Assembly (NCBI GenBank): GCA_036261615.1
Contig: DATAKK010000059.1
Location: 1 to 22,286, forward strand
Direction: 5' to 3'
DNA from: JAJYQH01 sp036261615
GTDB lineage: Bacteria > Actinomycetota > Actinomycetes > Propionibacteriales > Propionibacteriaceae
DNA length: 22,286 nucleotides
Part shown: piece after piece, positions 6,174-12,574 of the stretch
How positions within the stretch are numbered: position 1 is the stretch's first letter
How the letters are laid out: every line of letters starts with the position of its first letter
The notes under the pieces: generated by a model
Database searches by the model: none
Seen by the model: the letters and a program-made list of their open reading frames with translations, nothing else
Told to the model about the DNA's origin: nothing
Position numbers and translations under genes: made by a program

Positions 6174-7418
6174 GTGTCCGCGTCCGGTGTGCTGAGTCCC
6201 TACGCCGCCGTGTGGCGGATCACACCGATTCGCAACGCGATGATCGTGGGCGCGCTGTCGCGGGTGCCGAACTTCGCCATCGGGGTGCTGCTCACCCTGC
6301 ACATCGTGCAGCGCCTCGACCCGCGCTACTCGGCGGCCGGTGTCATCGCGGCGGTGTTCACGGTGGCCGCGACCATCTCGAGCCCGTGGCGCGGGCACCT
6401 GCTCGACACCCTCGGACTGCGCCGCACGATGCTGCCCTCGCTCGTCGTCGTGAGCCTGTGCGTCGCCGTCGCCCCGGTGCTCAGCTACTGGTGGCTGCTG
6501 GTCGTGATGATCCCGTTCGGGCTGATGTCGTTCCCGACGTTCTCGGTGCTGCGCCAGGTGATGGTCGCCAACGCCCCCGACGACCTGCGCCGCACCGCGA
6601 TGTCGCTCGATTCGGTGATCGTCGAGATCTGCTACATGGCCGGCCCCACCCTCGGCGTCATCGCCGCCACCACCCTCGACACCCGGCTGGCGCTGTGGAT
6701 CTTCGGCGCCTGGTGGGTCGCCGGGTCCGCGGCCCTCACCTGGCTCGACCCGCCGATCAGCCGACGGGACGCCGACGTGCCGGCGTCCGCCGCCGCCCAG
6801 GAGCAGGCGGCGCTCGACCTGGCCGTGGAGGCCGAGCCGTCACGGGCCGTCGGCCGCTCGCCCCTGTCCTGGCTCTCCCCCGGCCTCATCGCCCTCATCG
6901 CGGCCGTGGTCGGCGCGGGCTATGTCCTCGGCGGCACCGACCTGTCGACGGTCGCCGGGCTCCGGACGCTCGGGCACGCCGAGTCGATCGGGTGGCTGCT
7001 GGCGATCTGGGGACTCGGGTCGGCGATCGGGGGGACGATCCACGGTGCGCTGCCGCGTCCGGTGCCCGTCGTCTGGCTGCTGGCGCTGCTCGGCCTCACG
7101 ACCATTCCGCTCGCCCTGGCCCACGACCGCGCCGGCTTCGCCCTGCTGCTCGGGCTCACCGGGCTGTTCTGCGCCCCCACGCTGGCCGCCAGCGCGGAAC
7201 TCATCAGCCGGCAGGTGCCCGAGCGGTTCCTCGGTCAGGCGATGGGCTGGCACGGCGCGGCGCTCAGCGCCGGCGTCGCAGCCGCGCCGCCGACCGTCGG
7301 CTGGATCATGGACGCCCACGGCTGGCCGGCCGGCTTCGTCCTCACCGGGGGCCTCGGGGCCGTGGCCGCCGCCGTGCTGCTGCTCGCCCGGCTGGTGCGC
7401 CGGCGGCGTCCCGTCTGA
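6174..7418 (+). CDS. Major facilitator superfamily transporter, substrate unknown
   Basis: A 414-residue polytopic membrane protein with about 12 hydrophobic spans in two halves. A polar, Ala/Glu-rich loop joins them at about residues 195-225 (RRDADVPASAAAQEQAALD). The first half has LLDTLGLRRTMLPSLV after the second span, a variant of the MFS loop 2-3 signature (GxxxDRxGRR). RQVPERFLGQAMGWHGAALSAG in the second half is the type of motif seen in drug or metabolite exporters. The start is GTG, in frame with a -10-like box just upstream. The CGGCGTCC near its stop can pair with GGACGCCG at 7427-7434 to form a hairpin over the 3' end. The cargo cannot be told from sequence. Confidence 0.85.
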   Translation: MSASGVLSPYAAVWRITPIRNAMIVGALSRVPNFAIGVLLTLHIVQRLDPRYSAAGVIAAVFTVAATISSPWRGHLLDTLGLRRTMLPSLVVVSLCVAVAPVLSYWWLLVVMIPFGLMSFPTFSVLRQVMVANAPDDLRRTAMSLDSVIVEICYMAGPTLGVIAATTLDTRLALWIFGAWWVAGSAALTWLDPPISRRDADVPASAAAQEQAALDLAVEAEPSRAVGRSPLSWLSPGLIALIAAVVGAGYVLGGTDLSTVAGLRTLGHAESIGWLLAIWGLGSAIGGTIHGALPRPVPVVWLLALLGLTTIPLALAHDRAGFALLLGLTGLFCAPTLAASAELISRQVPERFLGQAMGWHGAALSAGVAAAPPTVGWIMDAHGWPAGFVLTGGLGAVAAAVLLLARLVRRRRPV

Positions 7419-7513
7419 CCCCCGGCGGACGCCGTCCCCACCGGCTACCGTGAAAGGAGCAGCGGCGGCCCCGCCTGCGCCGGCCGCCGACGTCCGAGTC
7501 AAGGAGAGCCGAC

Positions 7514-7966
7514 ATGGACATCACCGACAACGGTCCCCAGCCCAACAGCTTCGACATCGAGCGGGCATCGGTCGACAACACGACCTACCGAACCGTCGCG
7601 TGGAGCGGTAAATACCTCCAGGTGACGCTCATGTCGATCCCGGTCGGGTCGTCGATCGGCCTCGAGGTGCACCCGGAGACCGACCAGTTCCTCCGCATCG
7701 ACGCCGGCCGGGGCCGGGTGACGATGGGACCCGCCAAGGACGACCTGTCGTACCAGCGCGACGTCGCCGACGGCTGGAGCATCCAGGTGCCGGCCGGCAC
7801 CTGGCACGACGTCGTCAACACCGGCGAGGAGCCGCTGAAGCTCTACACCGTGTACGCGCCGGTGCACCACGCTGCCGGGATCGTGCAGAAGACGGCGGAG
7901 GACGCCGAGGCCGACGAGGACGCCGGTCGCGACGAGCCGCCCTCGTGGAGCGTCCAGCCCGGGTGA
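7514..7966 (+). CDS. Cupin-domain protein
   Basis: A 150-residue single-domain cupin. Motif 1 is degenerate: GLEVHPETDQFLRIDAGRG, with His53 but no HxH. Motif 2 is textbook: GWSIQVPAGTWHDVVN, with Pro93, Gly95, His98 and Asn102. A metal site with fewer ligands than usual is possible. The C-terminal tail (from about 120) is acidic, rich in Glu/Asp/Ala, and probably disordered. The start ATG is preceded by AAGGAG (7501-7506) at ideal spacing, and TACCGT at 7446-7451 could serve as the -10. The catalytic or binding role is unknown. Small cupins of this kind are often annotated as mannose-6-phosphate isomerase-like, which the sequence neither supports nor excludes. Confidence 0.88.
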   Translation: MDITDNGPQPNSFDIERASVDNTTYRTVAWSGKYLQVTLMSIPVGSSIGLEVHPETDQFLRIDAGRGRVTMGPAKDDLSYQRDVADGWSIQVPAGTWHDVVNTGEEPLKLYTVYAPVHHAAGIVQKTAEDAEADEDAGRDEPPSWSVQPG

Positions 7967-7983
7967 TCCCGGCGTCCCGTTCA

Positions 7984-8017
7984 CGCATACTTATTCGCGT
8001 CTTTCAATAACTATGCG
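7984..8017. promoter_or_regulatory. Twin ARG-box-like sites in the argG promoter
   Basis: CGCATACTTATTCG (7984-7997) and, inverted, TCAATAACTATGCG (8004-8017) resemble the ArgR consensus TGAATAAAAATTCA. Both contain CGCATAnTTATT. Their centres are 20 bp apart, close to the roughly two-turn spacing of paired ARG boxes. The pair lies directly upstream of, and nearly touches, the proposed -10, so ArgR with arginine would block transcription. The arms are an island of A+T in GC-rich DNA. Confidence 0.65.
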
Positions 8018-8018
8018 A

Positions 8019-8024
8019 TACCCT
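8019..8024 (+). promoter_or_regulatory. -10 element of argG (leaderless)
   Basis: TACCCT (TANNNT) ends exactly six bases before the GTG start at 8031. The gap GTCGGA leaves no room for a ribosome-binding site at proper spacing. Transcription probably starts at the G of the GTG. Confidence 0.55.
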
Positions 8025-8030
8025 GTCGGA

Positions 8031-9449
8031 GTGTCCAAGGTCCTGAACTCCCTGCCCGTCGGCGAGCGTGTCGGACTCGCGTTCTCCGGTGGCCTCGACA
8101 CCTCCGTCGCGGTCGCCTGGATGCGTGAGCGCGGCGCCATCCCCTGCACCTACACCGCCGACATCGGCCAGTACGACGAGCCCGACATCGAGTCGGTGCC
8201 CGGGCGCGCCATACAGTACGGCGCCGAGCTCTCCCGGCTGGTCGACTGCCGCGAGGCGCTCGTCGAGGAGGGCCTCAGCGCCCTGGCGTGCGGCGCGTTC
8301 CACATCCGCTCGGGCGGCAAGGCCTACTTCAACACGACGCCGATCGGCCGCGCGGTCACCGGCACCCTGCTCGTCCGGGCGATGCACGAGGACGACGTCA
8401 ACGTCTGGGGCGACGGGTCGACCTTCAAGGGCAACGACATCGAGCGGTTCTACCGCTACGGCCTCATGGCCAACCCCCAGCTGCGCATCTACAAGCCCTG
8501 GCTCGACGAGGAGTTCGTCTCCGAACTCGGCGGGCGGCACGAGATGAGCGCGTGGCTCGCCGAGCGCGACCTCCCCTACCGCGACTCCCAGGAGAAGGCC
8601 TACTCCACCGACGCCAACATCTGGGGCGCCACCCACGAGGCCAAGACCCTCGAGCACCTCAACGTCGGACTCGAGACCGTCGAGCCGATCATGGGCGTCA
8701 AGTTCTGGGACCCGAGCGTGCGGATCGACACCGAGGACGTCCGGATCGCGTTCGAGGGCGGGCGTCCGGTCGCGATCAACGGCGAGACCTTCGCGTCGCC
8801 GGTCGACCTCGTGATGGAGGCCAACGCGATCGGCGGACGCCACGGGCTCGGCATGAGCGACCAGATCGAGAACCGGATCATCGAGGCGAAGAGCCGGGGA
8901 ATCTACGAGGCGCCGGGCATGGCGCTGCTGTTCATCGCGTACGAGCGGCTGCTCAACGCGATCCACAACGAGGACACCCTCGCGAACTACCACTCCGAGG
9001 GGCTGCGGCTCGGGCGGCTGCTGTACGAGGGCCGCTGGCTCGACCCGCAGAGCCTCATGCTGCGCGAGTCGATCACCCGGTGGGTGGCCTCGGTGGTCAC
9101 CGGCGAGGTGACGCTGCGGCTGCGCCGCGGCGACGACTACTCGATCCTCGACACCACCGGGCCCTACCTGAGCTACCACCCCGACCGGCTGTCGATGGAG
9201 CGGGTCGAGGACGCCGCGTTCGGCCCGACCGACCGGATCGGGCAGCTCACCATGCGCAACCTCGACATCGCCGACTCGCGGGAGAAGCTCGAGATCTACG
9301 CGAACCAGGGGCAGCTGGCGGGCGCCCAGGCGCGCCTGGTCGGGCAGATCACCCCGGGCCAGGCCAGCCGCATCCCCTCCCTCGGTCGGGTCACCGACGA
9401 GGAGGAGGAGTCCCTCGACCGGGCGGCGATGGAGGAGGGCGTCGACTGA
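8031..9449 (+). CDS. argG: Argininosuccinate synthase, long (E. coli) type
   Basis: A 472-residue cytosolic enzyme that joins citrulline and aspartate using ATP, the penultimate step of arginine synthesis. The ATP P-loop of the N-type pyrophosphatase fold is GLAFSGGLDTS near the N-terminus. Long stretches match E. coli ArgG: AFHIRSGGKAYFNTTPIGRAVTGT, VNVWGDGSTFKGNDIERFYRYG, IMGVKFWDPSV, GGRHGLGMSDQIENRIIEAKSRGIYEAPG and GQLTMRNLDIADSREKL. An in-frame ATG at 8013 exists, but it lies inside the operator/promoter and has no ribosome-binding site. The GTG gives the usual N-terminus (SKVLNSLPVGERVG). The gene stands alone: no argH or other arginine gene is in the window. The tail after the conserved core is slightly longer and acidic. 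Confidence 0.95.
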   Translation: MSKVLNSLPVGERVGLAFSGGLDTSVAVAWMRERGAIPCTYTADIGQYDEPDIESVPGRAIQYGAELSRLVDCREALVEEGLSALACGAFHIRSGGKAYFNTTPIGRAVTGTLLVRAMHEDDVNVWGDGSTFKGNDIERFYRYGLMANPQLRIYKPWLDEEFVSELGGRHEMSAWLAERDLPYRDSQEKAYSTDANIWGATHEAKTLEHLNVGLETVEPIMGVKFWDPSVRIDTEDVRIAFEGGRPVAINGETFASPVDLVMEANAIGGRHGLGMSDQIENRIIEAKSRGIYEAPGMALLFIAYERLLNAIHNEDTLANYHSEGLRLGRLLYEGRWLDPQSLMLRESITRWVASVVTGEVTLRLRRGDDYSILDTTGPYLSYHPDRLSMERVEDAAFGPTDRIGQLTMRNLDIADSREKLEIYANQGQLAGAQARLVGQITPGQASRIPSLGRVTDEEEESLDRAAMEEGVD

Positions 9450-9502
9450 CGGTCGCCGGCGTCCTCTGACGCCCATCGCGTCGCCCGACGCCATCGCACG
9501 AC

Positions 9503-9558
9503 GACCCCGCAGGACCGACCCCGCAGGAACGACCCCGCAGGAACGACCCCGCAGGAAC
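9503..9558. repeat. Tandem repeat, four copies of a 14-bp unit
   Basis: The unit GACCCCGCAGGAAC occurs four times head to tail. The first copy has one change (…GGACC). A partial copy, CCCCGCAGGAACGACC, reappears at 9595-9610 between the first two hairpins. Copy number may vary between strains by slippage. Confidence 0.85.
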
Positions 9559-9610
9559 GACCAAGGCCCGACCGGTGACCCATTCCGGTCGGCCCCCGCA
9601 GGAACGACCA

Positions 9611-9806
9611 GGGCCCGACCGGTGATCCACTCCGGTCGGGCCCCGTCACGTTCCGGCGTCCAAGCCCGGCACGAACACGCCCCGCGACTTGTCGGTTCGA
9701 TGCCGCCGGACCAGTTCCCGGGGCGGGCGTTCTCGACGCAGGGGCGGGCGAATTCTGCCAATACCCCGTCGAAATCGCCCGCATCAGCAGAGAACGCCCG
9801 CCCCGC
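9611..9806. repeat. Intergenic direct repeat, copy 1
   Basis: About 196 bp, repeated at 9859-10054 with an exact offset of 248, no gaps and 13 mismatches by my count (about 93% identity). It begins with a perfect hairpin, GGGCCCGACCGG with a nine-base loop. It ends with an 87-bp palindromic unit (9719-9805) bounded by perfect 16-bp inverted repeats CGGGGCGGGCGTTCTC, with an inner 8-bp stem GCGGGCGA/TCGCCCGC. Confidence 0.85.
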
Positions 9807-9858
9807 CACACCGGACGCCGCCGACCACCCGGGCAACCCGAAACGAACGACGACAAGA

Positions 9859-10054
9859 GGGCCCGACCGGTGGTCCACTCCGGTCGGGCCCTGTCGCATT
9901 CCGGCGTCCATGCCCGGCACGAACACGCCTCGCGACTTCTCGGTTCGACGTCCCCGGCCCAGTTCCCGGGGCGGGCGTTCTCGACGCAGGGGCGGGCGAA
10001 TTCTGCCAATTCCCCGTCGAGATCGCCCGCATCAGCAGAGAACGCCCGCCCCGC
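9859..10054. repeat. Intergenic direct repeat, copy 2
   Basis: Second copy of the unit at 9611-9806. The hairpin at 9859-9891 extends to 13 bp with an A-T pair. The palindromic unit lies at 9967-10053. Both stems are conserved while the spacer between them has drifted, which suggests that the folded parts are under constraint or define the mobile unit. Confidence 0.85.
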
Positions 10055-10074
10055 GAACTCGAGCCCGGAGGGTC

Positions 10075-10094
10075 CCGGCGTCCGGGGACGCCGG
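10075..10094 (-). terminator. Hairpin immediately after the narK stop
   Basis: CCGGCGTCC-GG-GGACGCCGG abuts the narK stop codon on its downstream side. The 9-bp arms equal those of the hairpin at 2183-2206, although the tight centre means that a few inner pairs must open to form the loop. No U-run follows, so termination is possible but unproven. Confidence 0.45.
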
Positions 10095-11486
10095 TCAGCT
10101 CGGCCGCGCCGCCCCCTTGCGCGCGTAGCGCACCCAGGTGATCGCGACGCCGCCGACGGCCCACAGGACGCCGATGACGTAGAAGGCGACCGGGCCGATG
10201 AGCGTGAGGCCCACGCCGAAGAGGAACGGCCCGAAGGCGGCGATCGCCGAGGTCCAACCGATGACCCCACCGGCCTGGCGGCGCTCGAAGATCATCGGCA
10301 TCTGCTTGAAGGTGGAGGCGTTGCCGATGCCGGTGAACAGGAAGATCGCCATCATCCCCCAGAAGAACCGCAGGAAGTCCGCGTGCAGGGTGGCGGCGGT
10401 GGTGAGGTCGGGCGTCAGGGCGGGGATCGTGTAGGCGATCGACGCGATGAGACCCAGCCCCGAGACGAGCGTCCACTTCGCGCCGCCCATCCGATCGGTG
10501 AGCGGCGAGAAGATCACCCGGGACGCCGCACCCACGAGAGCACCCCAGAACACGAAGGTCACCGGGTCGGGCACCGTGTAGCCGGCGACGAGCACCTTCG
10601 CCGCGGCCCCGACGCCCTGGACGATCTTCGTGTTGCCCGACCCGTAGAGGTTGCTCGTGAGCAGGGCGAACTGGGCCGACAGCCCCGAGAACGTGCCGAA
10701 AGTCATGATGTAGAGGTAGGTCATCAGCCAGGTGTCGGTGTTGCGGAAGATGTCGAACTGCTGCCTGATGTTCGCCGTCACCGGCACCGACTTGAGAAAC
10801 CACCACGACAATGCGGTGGCGACGAGCACAAACGGCACCCAGGTATACCCGGAATTCTGGAACCAAACTTCCTTGGATGCCTTGCCGGGAACGGCGAGCA
10901 TTTGCGGTCCCCCGACCATGGCGACGCCGACGAGCATGGGCGTCAACAACTGCACCAGCGAGACGCCGAAATTCCCAATGCCGGCCTGAAGACCGAGCGC
11001 GGTGCCGGACATCCGGCGCGGGAAGAAGTACGACGTCGAGGGCATGAAGCCCGAGAACGCGCCGCCCCCGATGCCGGCGAGGAAGGCCAGGGCCATGAGC
11101 GCCCAGTACGGGGTGCTGTTGCTCTGGATCGCCACCCCCCACCCGACGAGCGGGATGAGCAGCATCGCGCTGGTGATCGTCACCATCTTCCGGGTGCCCA
11201 TGATCGGCGGCAGGATCATCCAGAGCACCCGGAGTGCGCCCCCGGACAGTCCGGGCATTGCGGCCATCCAGTAGAGCTGGTCCTTGGTGAATCCGAAGCC
11301 GAGTGCGTTGAGCTTGGGCACCAGCGCGCTCGGCAGGAACCACGCGACGAAGCACATGGTGAGGGCGAAGGTGGTGATCCACAGGGTGCGCCAGGCGAGG
11401 GCGCTGTCCCAGGACGCCTCGTCCTCCGGGTTCCAGCTCGCGAGCCATTCTCGCCCGCCGCGCGCGGTCTCTGAGGTCACGGTCAT
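10095..11486 (-). CDS. narK: Nitrate/nitrite transporter of the NarK type
   Basis: A 463-residue inner-membrane MFS carrier with about 12 spans that brings nitrate in and/or exports nitrite for nitrate respiration. The nitrate-signature region in the first half reads FLAGIGGGAFSGFMPSTSYFFPRRMSGTALGLQAGIGNFGVS. The second signature is in the C-terminal half (FTGIGNASTFKQMPMIFERRQAGG). The start ATG at 11486 has AAGGA at good spacing; an in-frame upstream extension to 11552 has no such site and would add an unusual N-terminus. The gene is divergent from the nar regulator and narGHJI. A patch near the middle (about 10790-10990) is noticeably richer in A+T codons than the rest. Confidence 0.93.
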   Translation of the reverse strand: MTVTSETARGGREWLASWNPEDEASWDSALAWRTLWITTFALTMCFVAWFLPSALVPKLNALGFGFTKDQLYWMAAMPGLSGGALRVLWMILPPIMGTRKMVTITSAMLLIPLVGWGVAIQSNSTPYWALMALAFLAGIGGGAFSGFMPSTSYFFPRRMSGTALGLQAGIGNFGVSLVQLLTPMLVGVAMVGGPQMLAVPGKASKEVWFQNSGYTWVPFVLVATALSWWFLKSVPVTANIRQQFDIFRNTDTWLMTYLYIMTFGTFSGLSAQFALLTSNLYGSGNTKIVQGVGAAAKVLVAGYTVPDPVTFVFWGALVGAASRVIFSPLTDRMGGAKWTLVSGLGLIASIAYTIPALTPDLTTAATLHADFLRFFWGMMAIFLFTGIGNASTFKQMPMIFERRQAGGVIGWTSAIAAFGPFLFGVGLTLIGPVAFYVIGVLWAVGGVAITWVRYARKGAARPS

Positions 11487-11564
11487 GGTCGATCCTTGTC
11501 TCGAAGCGCCCGGACCTCTGACGGAAACTGTTCCCTCAATTCCCTCGCCCACGACGCGCTGGGA

Positions 11565-11594
11565 AGCCTAATCGGCCCACTTCCACTACGTCAA
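11565..11594 (-). promoter_or_regulatory. Likely narK promoter
   Basis: On the minus strand TTGACG (plus 11589-11594) and TAGGCT (plus 11565-11570) are 18 bases apart. The transcript would start near 11558, about 70 bases before the narK ATG. Confidence 0.5.
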
Positions 11595-11607
11595 CTACAG
11601 CGTGTAG
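11595..11607. promoter_or_regulatory. Palindrome CTACA-GCG-TGTAG upstream of narK
   Basis: A perfect inverted repeat with 5-bp arms and a 3-base centre, abutting the upstream side of the proposed narK -35. That is a position suited to an activator site. The binding protein is unknown. Confidence 0.4.
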
Positions 11608-11683
11608 GATTCAGTCAAAACCCGGTAGATCCTCCGGCCGGTCCACGAAGCCCGCTTGCCCCGCCACGGTGTGACACGGCCAC

Positions 11684-11714
11684 TGGACAGGGATGACCCC
11701 GCCGTGAATATAGT
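11684..11714 (+). promoter_or_regulatory. Likely promoter of the regulator-narGHJI operon
   Basis: TGGACA (11684-11689) and TATAGT (11709-11714) each differ from the sigma-70-type consensus by one base. The 19-base spacer is slightly long. A start near 11721 leaves a leader of about 90 bases. Confidence 0.5.
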
Positions 11715-11731
11715 GAAATCCAGTCGTTTCA
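11714..11731. promoter_or_regulatory. Inverted repeat TGAAA-N8-TTTCA at the nar operon start
   Basis: An 18-bp dyad covering the last base of the proposed -10 and the expected transcription start. Its position suits a repressor, perhaps the adjacent regulator acting on its own operon. This is inference from position and symmetry only. Confidence 0.45.
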
Positions 11732-11812
11732 ATCCCGCCCTGACAGTGGCGAGCACGAGCGAATGACTGTGCCACCGGGGGCCGGTCCCCCAATCGCTGA
11801 AAAGGAACCGCC

Positions 11813-12574
11813 ATGGCTGACGTGGCTCAAGCACCCGTCCCGGGCCTGCTCACCTCCGCCCCGCGACGCGAGATCGTCGCACTGCTCGACCACCTCCCTC
11901 ACGTGGCGACGGCCGAGGAGCCGTCGACGCGCGACCGGGGACTCACCGCCGCCCAGCTCGCCGAGCGGCTCGACCGTCATGTGACCACCATCCGCTTCCA
12001 CCTCGACCAGCTCGTCGCGGGCGGCCTCGTCGACTACCACGACGAGCGCGCCGGCGTGGGGCGGCCGAGTCGCTACTACACGATGGGCCGAACCGTCGCC
12101 AACCCGCCCGACCAGGTCGACGTCTACCGGGTCACCGCAAAGCTGCTCCTCGACCTGCTCGCGAGCGGCGAGGAACCCGAAACCGTGGCGGCGTCCTGGA
12201 TGCAGCGCCGGGCGGACACCCTGCTGCCGGCCCACATCGACCAGGAGCCCGCCACCAGCCCCGGGCAGTGGCTGGCGAAGGTAGGTCCCGTCGTCGATCT
12301 CATGCAGCGCTGGGGATTCGACCCGGCCATCTCGTCGAGCAACGCGGGCCACACCGCCGACATGACGCTGTGCCAGTGCCCGATCAGCGACCTGTCGACG
12401 ACCCGCCCCGGGGTCGTCTGCGCCCTGCACATGGGCCTCATCACCGAGGCCCTGCGCTGCCTCGGCGAGGAGGACGCCAAGGTCGAGCTGCACCCCGCCA
12501 CCAACGGCAACCGCTGCCGCGTGTCGATGACCACCAGCACCCGGTTCCCCGCCTACGAAAGGGCTCATGCATGA
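11813..12574 (+). CDS. Winged-helix regulator of the SufR-like type, probably Fe-S binding
   Basis: A 253-residue regulator. The helix-turn-helix is LTAAQLAERLDRHVTTIRFHLDQL (residues 44-67), followed by the wing GVGRPSRYYTM; GRPxxxY is typical of SufR-like ArsR/DeoR-type proteins. The C-terminal part has C187-x-C189-P, VVC203ALHMG, C216 and NRC235, an arrangement close to the cysteines that hold the Fe-S cluster in SufR (CP…C…C…C). I infer a redox, oxygen or NO sensor controlling the nar operon and possibly narK. The start ATG has AAAGGA (11801-11806) six bases upstream. Its stop overlaps the narG start as ATGA, so the two are translationally coupled. The ligand, the cluster and the direction of control are unproven. 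The name SufR would be misleading, since no suf genes are near. Confidence 0.85.
   Translation: MADVAQAPVPGLLTSAPRREIVALLDHLPHVATAEEPSTRDRGLTAAQLAERLDRHVTTIRFHLDQLVAGGLVDYHDERAGVGRPSRYYTMGRTVANPPDQVDVYRVTAKLLLDLLASGEEPETVAASWMQRRADTLLPAHIDQEPATSPGQWLAKVGPVVDLMQRWGFDPAISSSNAGHTADMTLCQCPISDLSTTRPGVVCALHMGLITEALRCLGEEDAKVELHPATNGNRCRVSMTTSTRFPAYERAHA

Larger units (their letters stand above)
9450..10094. repeat. Repeat-filled intergenic region between convergent argG and narK
   Basis: 645 bases without a credible gene. In order: CCGGCGTCC (9456-9464); a 14-bp tandem repeat (9503-9558); hairpins at 9568-9592, 9611-9643 and 9859-9891; two ~196-bp direct repeats; and a CCGGCGTCC/GGACGCCGG hairpin next to the narK stop. 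Open frames crossing it on either strand are made of the same repeated peptides, and I take them as chance. The hairpins could end transcripts from both flanking genes. Confidence 0.75.
11487..11812. promoter_or_regulatory. Divergent control region between narK and the nar operon
   Basis: 326 bases with no gene. They hold a narK promoter candidate, a 13-bp palindrome, a promoter candidate for the regulator operon with an overlapping inverted repeat, and a small GC hairpin (GGGGG-CCGGT-CCCCC, 11777-11791) just before the regulator's ribosome-binding site. I saw no FNR/CRP-type TTGAT-N4-ATCAA site. Confidence 0.6.

Noticed and set aside
8013..8030. ATG at 8013 as the argG start
   Set aside because: It lies inside the ARG-box/-10 region, lacks a ribosome-binding site, and adds residues absent from ArgG; GTG 8031 fits better.
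9503..9558. Possible CRISPR array
   Set aside because: The 14-bp units abut with no spacers, and no cas genes are present.
9296..10270. Open frames through the repeat block on both strands
   Set aside because: They encode the same Arg/Pro-rich repeated peptides from duplicated DNA, have no ribosome-binding site, and run into argG or narK in the wrong frame.
11487..11552. N-terminal extension of narK to 11552
   Set aside because: The ATG at 11486 has a proper AAGGA and gives the usual N-terminus; the extension overlaps the predicted leader.
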